Of a stretch of 64,000 nt of DNA, positions 52,038-63,959 are shown one piece after another. The position numbers were made by a program, and so were the translations under genes. The number at the start of each line of letters is the position of its first letter. The stretch's first letter is position 1. The notes below the pieces were generated by a model. The model worked only from the letters and a program-made list of their open reading frames with translations. It made no database searches and was not told the DNA's origin. Source of the DNA: Burkholderiales bacterium (lineage in GTDB: Bacteria > Pseudomonadota > Gammaproteobacteria > Burkholderiales > SG8-39); NCBI GenBank assembly GCA_014860445.1, contig JACZJT010000051.1:166281-230280 (forward strand). The letters are read 5' to 3'.

Positions 52038-53102
52038 ATGCTCTACAGAGAAAACGGACAGTTCAAGACCTCGTATCGCGCAGATCAGCAGATGCTGCCG
52101 ATCCTGCAGGACCGCATATTCATGGGGCTGCTGCTCGTGTTTGTGTTCGTCGTCGCACCCTTCGTGTTCAGCAACTATTTCTTCCTGTCGATCCTGATCC
52201 CGTTTCTGATTCTCGCCCTCGCGGCCTTGGGTTTGAATCTGCTGGTCGGCTATTGCGGACAGATTTCCATCGGCCACGCAGCCTTCATGTCGGTAGGAGC
52301 GTATGCAGCCTACAATCTGGTGCTGCGCGTGCCGCAGCTCAATTTCCTGGTGGTCCTGGTCCTGGCAGGCCTGATCGCGGCCCTGGTTGGCCTGCTGTTC
52401 GGAATTCCCAGCCTGCGCATTCGCGGTTTGTACCTGGCCGTGGCTACGCTCGCGGCGCAATTCTTCATGGACTGGGTGTTTGCCCGGGTCAAGTGGTTCA
52501 CCAATTACGCACCGTCCGGATCGGTGTCCACCGCGACCATCGACATCTTCGGTTTTCAGATCAATTCTCCAGTCAGGAAATACCTGTTTCTGGCGGCGGT
52601 GGTCACGGTGTTCGCGATACTGGCGAAAAACCTGGTGCGCAGCCACCTGGGCCGCGCCTGGATGGCGATGCGCGACATGGACGTCGCGGCCGAGGTGATC
52701 GGCATACGCCCGGTGTATGCCAAGCTCACCGCCTTCGCCGTGAGTTCGTTTTATGTCGGAGTCGCCGGCGCGCTGTGGGGCTTCGTGCACTTGGGCTCGT
52801 GGGAGCCGCTGGCATTCAGCATCACGCTGTCGCTGAATCTGCTGTTCATGATTATCATCGGCGGCATGGGTTCCATACTTGGCAGTTTTTTCGGCGCGTT
52901 TTTTATAGTGGCATTGCCCATCCTGCTCAACCGCGCGCCGGACTGGCTGGGCATACACCTGTCGACGGCGATGGTCTCGCACCTGGAGTCGATGATTTTC
53001 GGCGCGCTGATCATTTTTTTCCTGATCGTGGAGCCGCAGGGTCTGGCGCGACTGTGGTCGATAGGCAAGGAGAAACTGCGCTTGTGGCCGTTCCCGCACT
53101 AG
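52038..53102 (+). CDS. livM: ABC transporter permease LivM
   Basis: A 354-residue permease with about ten membrane helices and the LivM landmarks LGLNLLVGYCGQISIGHAAFMSVGAYAAY and GRAWMAMRDMDVAAEVIGI. It forms the translocation pore with LivH. The N-terminal 40 residues are hydrophilic and cytosolic. It is preceded by the livH-tail repeat, which lengthens the gap to 113 bases. Confidence 0.9.
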   Translation: MLYRENGQFKTSYRADQQMLPILQDRIFMGLLLVFVFVVAPFVFSNYFFLSILIPFLILALAALGLNLLVGYCGQISIGHAAFMSVGAYAAYNLVLRVPQLNFLVVLVLAGLIAALVGLLFGIPSLRIRGLYLAVATLAAQFFMDWVFARVKWFTNYAPSGSVSTATIDIFGFQINSPVRKYLFLAAVVTVFAILAKNLVRSHLGRAWMAMRDMDVAAEVIGIRPVYAKLTAFAVSSFYVGVAGALWGFVHLGSWEPLAFSITLSLNLLFMIIIGGMGSILGSFFGAFFIVALPILLNRAPDWLGIHLSTAMVSHLESMIFGALIIFFLIVEPQGLARLWSIGKEKLRLWPFPH

Positions 53103-53173
53103 ACGCAGGGTAAGGGGTTTTGTGTGACCGCCGCGGGCGTTCCGCCTCGGCTTTTAAAAAGGAGGTAACGGAG

Positions 53174-54523
53174 ATGAAACTAGCAGAGAAAGTGAGAGTT
53201 CTGGCGGTATCCGCCGGCGCCGTCACCGCCGTAATGGCGGTCATGGCGAGTCAGCCGGTTATGGCGGCGGGGGAGCAGTTCTTCCCGGCGCTGGTGTATC
53301 GCACCGGCCCGTATGCGCCAAACGGTTTGCCGTTTGCCAATGGCTTTGTCGACTACCTGAAAATGCTCAACGCGCGCGACGGCGGCATCAACGGTGTCAA
53401 GGCCACTTTCGAGGAGTGCGAGACCGGCTACGCCACAGACCGCGGCGTCGAGTGCTACGAGCGTCTGAAGGGCAAAAATCCCCCGTACGGCGCGACGGTA
53501 TTCCAACCGCTGTCGACCGGCATCACCTTTGCGTTGACCGACAAGGCGCCCAAGGACAAGGTTTCCATCGTCAGCGCCGGCTACGGTCGCGCCGACTCGG
53601 TCGACGGCAAGGTGTTCAAGTGGAACTTCCCGCTGGGCGGAACCTATTGGGATGCGGCTGACATCCTGGTTCAGCACGTAGGCAAGCTGCAAGGCGGCTT
53701 GGACAAGTTGAAGGGCAAGAAAATCGCGCTGGTCTATCACGATTCGCCCTACGGCAAGGAGCCGATCCCGCTGCTGCAGGAGCGCTCCAAGATGCACGGT
53801 TTCGACCTGCTGTTGCTGCCGGTCACCCACCCGGGCGTGGAACAGAAAGCCACCTGGCTGCAGATCCGCCAGCAACGGCCAGACTACGTCTTCCTCTGGG
53901 GTTGGGGCGTGATGAATTCCACCGCGATCAAGGAAGCGGTCGCAACCGGCTACCCGCGCGAGAAAATGTACGGCGTGTGGTGGTCCGGGGCCGAGCCTGA
54001 TGTCATTCCGGCCGGCGATGGCGCCAAGGGCTATAACGCACTGGTGTTCCTCGCGCCTCCGGGTCAGGGCCAGGTGCACAAGGACATTTTGAAATATGTC
54101 TATGACAAGGGCCAGGGCTCGGGCAAGCGGGAAGATGTGGGCGAAGTGTTGTACAACCGCGGCATGGTCTCGATGATGATGGCCGTGGAAGCGGTGAAAC
54201 GCGCCCAGTCCAAGTACGGCAAGAAACCGATGACCGGTGCGCAGGTGCGCTGGGGCCTGGAAAACCTGGCGATCGACGCCGCTACGATCAAGAAGATAGG
54301 CTTCGAGGGCTTCATGCAACCGGTGTCGACCTCCTGTGCCGACCACGGTGGCGCGAACAGCGGCAGCGTGCAGGCCTGGGATGGCAAGAAATGGCACGTG
54401 ACCGCGGGGCCGTATCATTCGGACCTGCAGATCATCCGGCCGATCATCCGCGCTTCGGCCGCGAAGTACGCCGGGGAGAAGCATGTCCCGCCGCGCGACT
54501 GCGCCACGGACGCCTCCAACTAA
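53174..54523 (+). CDS. livK: ABC transporter substrate-binding protein LivK type
   Basis: A 449-residue periplasmic binding protein of the leucine/amide-urea family. Signal peptide at 1-33 (ending ASQPVMAA). Family features: GPYAPNGLPFANGFVDYLKML and FEECETGYATDRGVECYERL. It is larger than amino-acid LivK proteins, as usual for binders of aromatic or other acids. AAGGAGG precedes the ATG at 53174. A terminator-like hairpin follows, which should keep downstream expression below that of the binder. Confidence 0.9.
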   Translation: MKLAEKVRVLAVSAGAVTAVMAVMASQPVMAAGEQFFPALVYRTGPYAPNGLPFANGFVDYLKMLNARDGGINGVKATFEECETGYATDRGVECYERLKGKNPPYGATVFQPLSTGITFALTDKAPKDKVSIVSAGYGRADSVDGKVFKWNFPLGGTYWDAADILVQHVGKLQGGLDKLKGKKIALVYHDSPYGKEPIPLLQERSKMHGFDLLLLPVTHPGVEQKATWLQIRQQRPDYVFLWGWGVMNSTAIKEAVATGYPREKMYGVWWSGAEPDVIPAGDGAKGYNALVFLAPPGQGQVHKDILKYVYDKGQGSGKREDVGEVLYNRGMVSMMMAVEAVKRAQSKYGKKPMTGAQVRWGLENLAIDAATIKKIGFEGFMQPVSTSCADHGGANSGSVQAWDGKKWHVTAGPYHSDLQIIRPIIRASAAKYAGEKHVPPRDCATDASN

Positions 54524-54537
54524 GCGTCTGACCGCAT

Positions 54538-54575
54538 CCGCCTGCACCGCGCATTCAGCGGCGCAGGCGGTTTTT
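54538..54575 (+). terminator. Intrinsic terminator after livK
   Basis: Outer stem CCGCCTGC with GCAGGCGG, inner stem CCGC with GCGG, then TTTTT (54571-54575), starting 15 bases after the stop. A classical intrinsic terminator inside the operon, likely partial. Confidence 0.85.
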
Positions 54576-54621
54576 CCGGCCGCTCGGATTGAGTTGCCGG
54601 AAAAACCGAACAAGCCAGGAG

Positions 54622-54686
54622 GCTGTTTCGAAAATTTCGAAACAGCGCCCCGACTTAGGGGAGCATGGGGGGATGTATCCCCTCAT
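54622..54686 (+). repeat. Composite two-hairpin repeat, copy 3
   Basis: A variable 25-base near-palindrome (54622-54646, GCTGTTTCGAAA with TTTCGAAACAGC), the linker CCCCGACTTAGGGGAGC, then the conserved hairpin (54665-54686, ATGGGGGGA with TCCCCTCAT, one G-T wobble). It lies between livK and livF. Confidence 0.82.
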
Positions 54687-54715
54687 ATTGCAATGCGTCC
54701 AAGGAGAAGGCCCCG

Positions 54716-55522
54716 ATGAGTGCCACCATGCTCACCGTGAACGGCATCGAAGTCATCTACAACCACGTCATCCTGGTGCTCAAGGGCGTGTCTCTCACGG
54801 TCGAAGAAGGCAAGATCGTCGCGTTGCTGGGCGGCAACGGCGCGGGCAAAACCACCACGCTACGCGCGGTGTCGAACCTGCTCCGTGGTGAGCGCGGCGA
54901 CGTGACCAAGGGCTATATCGAATACAAGGGTGAGCGCATCGAGAAGCTCACGCCTTCGGACCTGGTCAAGCGCGGCGTGATCCAGGTGATGGAGGGGCGC
55001 CACTGTTTCCCGCACCTGACGATCGAGGACAATCTGATGACCGGCGCTTATACGCGCAAGGGCAGTCGTGGCGAAATCGCCGCCGACCTCGAAAAAGTTT
55101 ACAGCTATTTCCCGCGCCTGAAGCAGCGGCGCAGCAGTCTGGCCGGATACACTTCCGGCGGCGAGCAGCAGATGACCGCGGTGGGGCGCGCGCTGATGGC
55201 GCGGCCGAGCATGATTCTGCTGGACGAACCGTCCATGGGCCTGGCGCCGCAGCTGGTGGAGGAAATATTCGAAATCGTCAAAAGCCTCAACCAGAAGGAG
55301 GGCGTGAGCATCCTGCTGGCCGAACAGAACACCATGGTCGCGCTGCGCTATGCCGACTACGGTTACATCCTCGAGAACGGCCGCGTGGTCATGGACGGCG
55401 TCGCTTCCGAACTCGCCACCAACGAGGACGTGAAGGAGTTTTATCTGGGCATCTCCAGCGGCGGGCGCAAGAGCTTTTCCGAGGTCAAGCACTACAAACG
55501 GCGCAAGCGCTGGCTCGCCTGA
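54716..55522 (+). CDS. livF: ABC transporter ATPase LivF
   Basis: A 268-residue ABC ATPase. Walker A GGNGAGKTT, signature SGGEQQMTAVGRALM and Walker B MILLDEPSMGLAP are intact. It is the second ATPase of the Liv-type transporter. A basic C-terminal extension (VKHYKRRKRWLA) follows the usual LGI ending. The start at 54716 is preceded by AAGGAGAAGG. Confidence 0.9.
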   Translation: MSATMLTVNGIEVIYNHVILVLKGVSLTVEEGKIVALLGGNGAGKTTTLRAVSNLLRGERGDVTKGYIEYKGERIEKLTPSDLVKRGVIQVMEGRHCFPHLTIEDNLMTGAYTRKGSRGEIAADLEKVYSYFPRLKQRRSSLAGYTSGGEQQMTAVGRALMARPSMILLDEPSMGLAPQLVEEIFEIVKSLNQKEGVSILLAEQNTMVALRYADYGYILENGRVVMDGVASELATNEDVKEFYLGISSGGRKSFSEVKHYKRRKRWLA

Positions 55523-55601
55523 GGCGGTGTAATTTCAACGCAGCAGACGCGTAGCGCCTGCGGTTTCCAAAGGTTTCTTCGCAATCCGACAAGTTTTCCA
55601 C

Positions 55602-56852
55602 ATGACCGACTATTACGACTCGCTCGAAACCCGCGTTCCGGCGGATCGCGAAAAAGCGCTGTTCGCAGCGCTTCCCGCGCACATCGCGCACGCCAGGAAA
55701 AACGCACCCGGCTTTGCCCGTATCCTCGCCGACGTCGATCCGAAGGCCGTCACCTCGCGCACAGCGCTGGCGCAGCTGCCGGTCACGCGCAAGTCCGACC
55801 TAAGCGAACTGCAAAAGCAGCAGGCGCCGCTGGGCGGCTTGAATGCGACGCCTTTGAACAAGCTGGGGAAAATTTTCGTTTCGCCGGGCCCGGTCTACGA
55901 GCCCGAGGGAATGGCGGCCAACTGGTGGCGTACCGCGCGCGCACTGTTTGCCGCAGGCTTTCGCCCCGGCGACCTGGTCATCAACACCTTTGCCTACCAT
56001 TTCACGCCCGCGGGTTCGATGATGGAATCGGGCGCGCGCGCGCTGGGCTGCACCGTGGTTCCGACCGGCATAGGCCAGACCGAAATGCAGGTTTCGACCA
56101 TAGCGGATTTGCGCATCAGCGGCTTTGTCGGCACGCCGTCCTTCCTCAAACTGATCGTGGACAAGGCCGACGAGCTCAAGGCGGATTTCAGCGGCCTCAA
56201 ACAAGCCATGGTCGGGGGCGAATATCTGCCGCCGGCGCTGCGCAAATCCCTGGGCGAGCGCGGCATCCGGGTGATGCAATCTTATGCCACCGCCGACCTC
56301 GGCCTGCTCGCCTACGAATCGGCGCTGCCCGATGGTTCGGTCACCGAGGGCATGATCCTGGACGAAGACCTGCTGCTCGAGATCGTGCGCCCGGGCACGG
56401 GCGACCCGGTCCCCGAGGGCGAGGTCGGCGAAGTCGTGATCACGAGTTTCAATCCCGACTATCCGCTGATCCGCTTCGGCACCGGCGATCTTTCCGCCGT
56501 GCTGGCCGGTATCAGCCCTTGCGGCCGCACCAATGTGCGCATCAAGGGCTGGATGGGACGGGCCGATCAGACCACCAAGGTACGCGGCATGTTCGTTACG
56601 CCGAAGCAGGTGAACGAAATCGTGCGCCGCCATCCCGAGATTGCCAAGGCGCGACTGGTGATCGCGGGCGCGACCGGCAACGACGAGATGACCCTGCGCT
56701 GCGAGAGCGGGGCCGCGGATGCGGGACTCAAGGCCGCACTCGTCGCGTCGATCCGCGACGTGACCAAGCTGCGCGGAGATATCGAGTTCGTGCCGGCGGG
56801 CAGCCTGCCGAACGACGGCAGGGTCATCGACGACATCCGCAAGTACGACTGA
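55602..56852 (+). CDS. PaaK-like aryl-CoA ligase (AMP-binding)
   Basis: A 416-residue adenylate-forming enzyme of phenylacetate-CoA ligase type. Landmarks: [45 protein letters not shown] and the C-terminal [19 protein letters not shown]. It activates an aromatic or other acid to its CoA thioester. With the upstream ligase and Liv transporter it suggests aromatic or phenylpropanoid acid uptake and degradation (inference). It ends seven bases before the crotonase gene. Confidence 0.85.
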   Translation: MTDYYDSLETRVPADREKALFAALPAHIAHARKNAPGFARILADVDPKAVTSRTALAQLPVTRKSDLSELQKQQAPLGGLNATPLNKLGKIFVSPGPVYEPEGMAANWWRTARALFAAGFRPGDLVINTFAYHFTPAGSMMESGARALGCTVVPTGIGQTEMQVSTIADLRISGFVGTPSFLKLIVDKADELKADFSGLKQAMVGGEYLPPALRKSLGERGIRVMQSYATADLGLLAYESALPDGSVTEGMILDEDLLLEIVRPGTGDPVPEGEVGEVVITSFNPDYPLIRFGTGDLSAVLAGISPCGRTNVRIKGWMGRADQTTKVRGMFVTPKQVNEIVRRHPEIAKARLVIAGATGNDEMTLRCESGAADAGLKAALVASIRDVTKLRGDIEFVPAGSLPNDGRVIDDIRKYD

Positions 56853-56859
56853 ATTTACG

Positions 56860-57714
56860 ATGGCCGCCTACAAGACGTTGCTGTACCGCAAGCAGGGTCG
56901 CATCGCCCGCATCACCCTGAACCGGCCGCGGCGCCTGAATGCGATCAACGCGGCGATGCCGCGCGAAATCCGCCTCGCGGTCGAGCAGGCCAACGCAGAC
57001 AACGGCGTGCATGTCATCGTGCTCGACGGCGCGGGGCGCGCGTTCTGCGCGGGCTACGATCTCAAGGACTTCGCCGAAAAGAAAGGCCGCAACGCCTACA
57101 TCCAGGACATGCCCTGGGACCCGATGCTCGACTACGGCATGATGAAGGCGAACACCGACGATTTCTTTTCGCTCTGGCGCAGCTACAAGCCGACCATCTG
57201 CAAGGTGCACGGCTATGCGGTCGCGGGCGGCAGCGACATCGCGCTTTGCGCCGACCTGGTGATCATGGCCGAGGACGCGAAAATCGGCTATATGCCGGCG
57301 CGCGTCTGGGGCTGCCCGACTACGGCCATGTGGGTATTTCGTCTGGGAGCGGAAAAGGCCAAGCGCATGCTGTTTACCGGCGATACGATCGACGGAAAGA
57401 CGGCCAAGCAATGGGGCCTGGTGCACGAGGCTGTGCCCGCAGCCGGGCTCGATGCCGCGGTGGATGCGCTCGCCGCGCGCATCGCGGGCGTGCCGAAGAA
57501 CCAGCTGATGATGCAAAAGCTGATGATCAACCAGGCTTACGAAAACATGGGGCTGGCAACGACGCAGATGTTTGCCACGATATTCGACGGCATCACGCGC
57601 CACTCACCCGAAGGCATGTGGTTCAAGGACTACGCCGAAAAAGAAGGTTTCCATAAAGCGGTGCAGTGGCGCGATAGCGGCAAAGCCATACCGCGGGGCA
57701 AGAAATTCAGGTAG
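56860..57714 (+). CDS. Enoyl-CoA hydratase/isomerase (crotonase) family protein
   Basis: A 284-residue crotonase-fold enzyme. Oxyanion-hole segments [14 protein letters not shown] and [17 protein letters not shown] are present. The 140-residue spacing and the insert with [18 protein letters not shown] are longer than in standard enoyl-CoA hydratases. The catalytic acids are not obvious in the usual place, so hydratase versus hydrolase or lyase activity is open. It is the last gene of the ligase-transporter operon. Confidence 0.83.
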   Translation: MAAYKTLLYRKQGRIARITLNRPRRLNAINAAMPREIRLAVEQANADNGVHVIVLDGAGRAFCAGYDLKDFAEKKGRNAYIQDMPWDPMLDYGMMKANTDDFFSLWRSYKPTICKVHGYAVAGGSDIALCADLVIMAEDAKIGYMPARVWGCPTTAMWVFRLGAEKAKRMLFTGDTIDGKTAKQWGLVHEAVPAAGLDAAVDALAARIAGVPKNQLMMQKLMINQAYENMGLATTQMFATIFDGITRHSPEGMWFKDYAEKEGFHKAVQWRDSGKAIPRGKKFR

Positions 57715-57850
57715 CGGGGCTGCGTATCGGCCACGAAACGCCGCCAATAATCTCAAACATTCAAAACGCGGTATGCAGGCGCCGCCTGTGTTCTAGCCGT
57801 ACTGAATAGCCAAAATTGGCAAGCTCGCTCGAATTCGCGCAATAACCGGT

Positions 57851-58759
57851 CTAGGCGGCGACCAGCCAGCCGTCCTCCAGCTTCAGCGCGCCGGCCCGCT
57901 CCAGGTCGCGTACCAGATACTCGCGCAGTTCGGTTTCGGGCAGTTGCAGCATGCGCCCGTTGATGTCGGCATAGATCGGCCGCTCGGCGAGAAACTGCGG
58001 CAGGGCCGCCAGTGCCAGCCTGCCCTGGATCATGAGCGAAAAACTCAGCATCACCTTGAGCGCGTGGCGGGCGAGCTTGGACGGATCGCGCTCGTAGGCA
58101 TCCAGCCGGCCGAATGCGGTCTGTAGCGCGCGCGACACATCGCCGAACGGCGCGCCATGCCCGGGGATGACCGTATCGATGTCCAGGCGCGCAATGCTCT
58201 CGAGCGTCGTGCGCGTGTCGGCGAAGCCGCCCGTCGTGCCGAACAGATCCTGAAAAATCAGGCCGAAGCCGTTTTCCCAAAGCGCGTCCCCGGAAATCAG
58301 AATGCGCGCTTCGCTGGAGTAGAACATGAGCGCATGCGGGTCGTGCCCAGGCGCCGCGAGGGTCTCCCATTCAAGGCCGCCCAGTTGCAGACGGTCGCCC
58401 GCGGCCAGCGTGTCGTCGTAGCGAAAGCGCTCCGCGCTCTGACCGGTGTAGCTGAGCATCAGCGCGGCGTCGTCCCAGGCGGCGATGGCGGGCGCTTCGC
58501 CGGCGGGTATGCTTGTGCGGCAGCCGTGGGCGCGTTGCACCGCGGCGTTGCCGCCCATGTGATCGGAGTGGCAATGCGTGTTGATCAGCCGCGACAGGGG
58601 TTTGCCGGCAAGCGCGTGCTGCAGCAGCAGCAGGGTTTGCGCGGCGTGCGCGACATAACCGCTGTCGATCAGCACGCAGTCCGCGCCGTTGTCGATGAGG
58701 ATGTTGTTGCTCGAGAGCCAGCCGCGCTCCAGCACCCGGATGTTGGCGGGTAGGGTCAT
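57851..58759 (-). CDS. MBL-fold hydrolase (glyoxalase II-like)
   Basis: A 302-residue metallo-beta-lactamase-fold protein. Zinc motif NTHCHSDHMGG, with further ligands in APGHDPHA, SGDALW and PGHG. It resembles thioester-hydrolysing members of the family. Its ATG overlaps the stop of the DUF1289 gene (ATGA), placing it at the end of the leucine-degradation operon, where it might hydrolyse a CoA or glutathione thioester (inference). Confidence 0.83.
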   Translation of the reverse strand: MTLPANIRVLERGWLSSNNILIDNGADCVLIDSGYVAHAAQTLLLLQHALAGKPLSRLINTHCHSDHMGGNAAVQRAHGCRTSIPAGEAPAIAAWDDAALMLSYTGQSAERFRYDDTLAAGDRLQLGGLEWETLAAPGHDPHALMFYSSEARILISGDALWENGFGLIFQDLFGTTGGFADTRTTLESIARLDIDTVIPGHGAPFGDVSRALQTAFGRLDAYERDPSKLARHALKVMLSFSLMIQGRLALAALPQFLAERPIYADINGRMLQLPETELREYLVRDLERAGALKLEDGWLVAA

Positions 58760-58956
58760 GCCGTGCGGGAGACTGTGCGCCGTGCGCGCAGTCGCTCGTG
58801 CACGGCGCGCTTCTGCGCCGGCGTGTAGGCCGACCATTGCGCGATTTCATCGAGCGTGCGATGGCATCCCGCGCACAGGCCGGTGCCTTCGTCCATGCTG
58901 CATACATTGATGCAGGGCGAGGGGACGGGGTCGGTGGCGGCGCGATCGCTGTTCAT
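58756..58956 (-). CDS. DUF1289 small cysteine-rich protein
   Basis: A 66-residue protein with the DUF1289 pattern SPCINVCSMDEGTGLCAGCHRT then LDEIAQW; four cysteines in C-x3-C-x8-C-x2-C suggest a metal or Fe-S site. The function is unknown. It overlaps the following MBL gene by four bases and lies ten bases after the radical SAM gene, so the three are cotranscribed. Confidence 0.85.
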   Translation of the reverse strand: MNSDRAATDPVPSPCINVCSMDEGTGLCAGCHRTLDEIAQWSAYTPAQKRAVHERLRARRTVSRTA

Positions 58957-58966
58957 GCCCGTGGCT

Positions 58967-60199
58967 TCAGAAGTTGGTGCAGGACATGCACGGCGCGCCT
59001 TCCGTCCTGTCGGCAAAGCGTTCCCGGTACCTGCGATAGTCGGGGTTGTTGTAGACCTCGAGCACGTGCGACTTGGACACGTCGCCGATCGGGTATTCGG
59101 CGCGGCCGTCCATGCAGCAAAAGGCAACCTGGCCGGTCGCCGTGATGGAGAGTTCGAACCAGCGGCCGCAGCCCACCGGGTGGATTTTTCCCGCGGCGAG
59201 CAGGCCCGGCACCTGTCCCAGCCATTCGGACTGCGCGACCATGCCGGTTTGAAACAGCGGATAGCGCGCCGAGACGAAATCCTGGAACGCCTGGTCGTCG
59301 GGCGAGTTGTCGCAGACGCGCGACACCTGCACCGGCGGCGGGAACTCGCCGCCGGCTTTTTTCCGGTGCAGCATGTCGAGCCGTTCCAGCGTGCGTTTGA
59401 GCGGCAGTTTCATGATCTGCTCGTAGCGCTGTTCGTCGTGGTGATTGAGCGAGACCCACAGATGCGCGAGATTGCGCACCTTGGCGAGGCGCGCGACGTG
59501 CTTTTCCGTCAGCGGGGCGCCGTTGGTGAACATGCGCAGCGCGGCGTTCGGCAGCCGCGCGTTGATTTCCCCGATGATGTCGAATATGCGCACGTCGAGC
59601 AGCGGATCGTTGATCTTGAACGGGCTGATGCTGAACGGCAGGTCCTTCGGCACCTCGCGCAGATCGGCGATGATTTTTTCCACCAGTGCGTCGGGCATCT
59701 TGTCGCCCTTGCGCTCCAGGTCCGGGTAGGGGCAGAACACGCAGGCCGCGTTGCACACCGCCAGGGTCTCGATCGAAACCTCGTGCGGGAAATCCATGTA
59801 GCGCGATTCGCGCATCCAGTCGACCGAGCGCTGGTAGTTCTGTATGCCTGCGGGCAGGCTGCCGTAGCGCGCATTGAACGCGCGCTGTTTGTCGCCGCGC
59901 GCCTTGGCCTGCCCCGCCTCGGCGATGTGGCCGTGGGCGGCGAGCACCGCCTGCAGGTAGTCGTGGTATTCCATCCTGCCGGGGGCGGCGGCGATGGCGC
60001 GTTCCAGGTGTGCGACCGAGGCCGCCGCGTCCTCGCTTTCGAATGCGATGGCGCCGAGCAGATAATGCGCCTGCGCGTTTTGCGCGTCCGCGCGCAGCAC
60101 CGCCTCGCACAACGTGCGCGAGCCGTCGAAATCACTCGAACGAAAGCGTGCCTCCGCTGCGGCCAGAGCATCCTCTGCCGACAGCGATTGGCTGGACAT
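58967..60199 (-). CDS. TPR-radical SAM/SPASM protein
   Basis: A 410-residue protein. The first 100 residues form TPR-like helices (AHYLLGAIAFESEDAAAS type). The radical SAM core has C149-x3-C153-x2-C156 (CNAACVFC), and the C-terminal SPASM-like part has cysteines in GCGRWFE, FCCMDG and CMSCTNF. SPASM enzymes often modify peptides or proteins, or carry out cofactor chemistry. No peptide precursor gene is visible beside it. An earlier GTG at 60217 is possible. It lies within the leucine operon, 18 bases after mvaB. Confidence 0.82.
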   Translation of the reverse strand: MSSQSLSAEDALAAAEARFRSSDFDGSRTLCEAVLRADAQNAQAHYLLGAIAFESEDAAASVAHLERAIAAAPGRMEYHDYLQAVLAAHGHIAEAGQAKARGDKQRAFNARYGSLPAGIQNYQRSVDWMRESRYMDFPHEVSIETLAVCNAACVFCPYPDLERKGDKMPDALVEKIIADLREVPKDLPFSISPFKINDPLLDVRIFDIIGEINARLPNAALRMFTNGAPLTEKHVARLAKVRNLAHLWVSLNHHDEQRYEQIMKLPLKRTLERLDMLHRKKAGGEFPPPVQVSRVCDNSPDDQAFQDFVSARYPLFQTGMVAQSEWLGQVPGLLAAGKIHPVGCGRWFELSITATGQVAFCCMDGRAEYPIGDVSKSHVLEVYNNPDYRRYRERFADRTEGAPCMSCTNF

Positions 60200-60217
60200 G
60201 AGGTGTTCGGCTGGCAC

Positions 60218-61123
60218 TCAGGCGAGCTTGGCGGCCATGGCGCGCGCGACCTTGGACGCAGGCTCGCGCTTGAGTTCGCCGCAGATGAAACGCCCGGCCT
60301 GGAACACCAGGTCGAGATCGACGCCGGTCTTGATGCCCAGTCCGTTCAGCATGTATACCACGTCCTCGGTGGCGACATTGCCCGAGGCGCCCTTGGCGTA
60401 GGGACAACCGCCCAGGCCGGCGACCGAGCTGTCGATGGTGGCGACGCCGAACTCCAGCGCGGCATACAGATTGGCCAGGGCCTGCCCGTAGGTGTCGTGA
60501 AAATGCACGGCGAGTTTTTCCAGCGGAACCGCCTTTGCGACCGCTGCGAGCATCGTCTGGATTTTTCGCGGTGTGCCGACGCCGATGGTGTCGCCCAGGG
60601 AGATTTCGTAACAGCCCATGCGATACAGCGCCGCGGCGACCTCGGCCACGGCCGCGGGTTCGACCGCGCCCTGATAGGGACAGCCGGCGACGCAGGAGAT
60701 GTAGCCGCGCACCGCGAGGCCGTGCTGCTTTGCCGCCTGCGCAACCGGCTCGAAGCGCGCCAGGCTCTCGGCGATGGAACAGTTGATGTTCTTCTTGCTG
60801 AAGGCTTCGGATGCGGCGCCGAATACGGCGACTTCTGCGGCGCCCGCCGCGAGCGCAGCCTCGAAGCCTTTCAGGTTGGGCACCAGCACCGGGTAGGCGA
60901 CGCCGGGTTTCCTGCGGATGCCGGCCATGACTTCGGCGTTGTCCGCCATCTGCGGAACCCATTTCGGCGAGACGAAAGCGGTGGCTTCGATCGCCGGCAG
61001 GCCGGCGTCTGCGAGCCGGTTGATCAATTCGATCTTGACCGCGGCGCTGACCATCCCGGCCTCGTTCTGCAGGCCGTCGCGCGGGCCGACTTCGACTATG
61101 CGCACCTGATCGGGAAACGTCAT
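60218..61123 (-). CDS. mvaB: Hydroxymethylglutaryl-CoA lyase
   Basis: A 301-residue TIM-barrel lyase that splits HMG-CoA to acetyl-CoA and acetoacetate, the last step of leucine degradation. [12 protein letters not shown] at the N-terminus, metal-binding HFHDTYG and the active-site loop [14 protein letters not shown] with the catalytic Cys are intact. It is 15 bases downstream of the carboxylase gene, in the same operon. Confidence 0.94.
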   Translation of the reverse strand: MTFPDQVRIVEVGPRDGLQNEAGMVSAAVKIELINRLADAGLPAIEATAFVSPKWVPQMADNAEVMAGIRRKPGVAYPVLVPNLKGFEAALAAGAAEVAVFGAASEAFSKKNINCSIAESLARFEPVAQAAKQHGLAVRGYISCVAGCPYQGAVEPAAVAEVAAALYRMGCYEISLGDTIGVGTPRKIQTMLAAVAKAVPLEKLAVHFHDTYGQALANLYAALEFGVATIDSSVAGLGGCPYAKGASGNVATEDVVYMLNGLGIKTGVDLDLVFQAGRFICGELKREPASKVARAMAAKLA

Positions 61124-61138
61124 CGCAGCACCCGATGC

Positions 61139-63157
<2,019 letters not shown>

Positions 63158-63164
63158 GGAACGG

Positions 63165-63959
63165 CTATCGCGCCTGGGTCCAGGCGGGTTTGCGCTTTTC
63201 GAGGAAGGAGCGAATGCCTTCCTTGCCGTCGCCGGAGGCACGCGCCGTCGCGATGCGCTCGGCGGTGCCGGCCATCACATCCTGATCTATTGGGCTGTGC
63301 GCGACGAAGCGGATCAGTTCCTTGCTTCCGGCGATCGCGGCCGTACTCGCGGCCAGCAGATGCGCGGTCAAGGCCTCCACGCCGGCGTCGAGCTGCGCTG
63401 CCGGCACCACCCGATGTACCACGCCGATGCGCGCGGCTTCGGCGGCGGAAAAACGCTCGGCCGTGAGGAAATAGCGCCGCGCCTGGCGCTCGCCCATGGC
63501 GGCGATGACATAGGGGCTGATGTTGGCGGGCGTCAGCCCGATCTTGACTTCGGTGAGGCAGAATTCAGCCTCTTCCGCTGCAATCGCGATGTCGCAGGCG
63601 GTGACCAGACCCATGCCGCCGGCAAACGCTGCGCCGTGCACGCGCGCGACCGTCGGCTTGTTCATCATGTAGATGGTGTTGAGCGTCACCGCGAGGTGCA
63701 TCGCGTCGGCGCGGTTTTCTTCCGGTCCGTAGCCGGACATCTTTTTCATCCAGTTGAGGTCGGCCCCGGCGCAGAACGCCGGACCTTCGCCGGCGAGCAC
63801 CACGGCGCGCACTGCAGCGTCCGCGTCCACGGCCTGGAAGGCGCGCGCGAGCTCGTCTATCATGGTTTCGTTGAAGGCGTTGCGTACCTCCGGACGGTTC
63901 ATGCGGATCGTGGCTACGCTCGATTCCACGGTGACTTGTAGGGTCTGGTATTCCATCAC
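63165..63959 (-). CDS. liuC: 3-methylglutaconyl-CoA hydratase
   Basis: A 264-residue crotonase-family enzyme. GPAFCAGADLNWMKKM and HGAAFAGGMGLVTACDIAIA form the oxyanion hole; EVKIGLTPANISPYVIAAMGE is typical of methylglutaconyl-CoA hydratases. It hydrates 3-methylglutaconyl-CoA to HMG-CoA, between LiuD and MvaB, whose genes follow at 7 and 15 bases. AGGAG precedes the ATG. The operon probably continues upstream past 64000. Confidence 0.9.
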   Translation of the reverse strand: MMEYQTLQVTVESSVATIRMNRPEVRNAFNETMIDELARAFQAVDADAAVRAVVLAGEGPAFCAGADLNWMKKMSGYGPEENRADAMHLAVTLNTIYMMNKPTVARVHGAAFAGGMGLVTACDIAIAAEEAEFCLTEVKIGLTPANISPYVIAAMGERQARRYFLTAERFSAAEAARIGVVHRVVPAAQLDAGVEALTAHLLAASTAAIAGSKELIRFVAHSPIDQDVMAGTAERIATARASGDGKEGIRSFLEKRKPAWTQAR

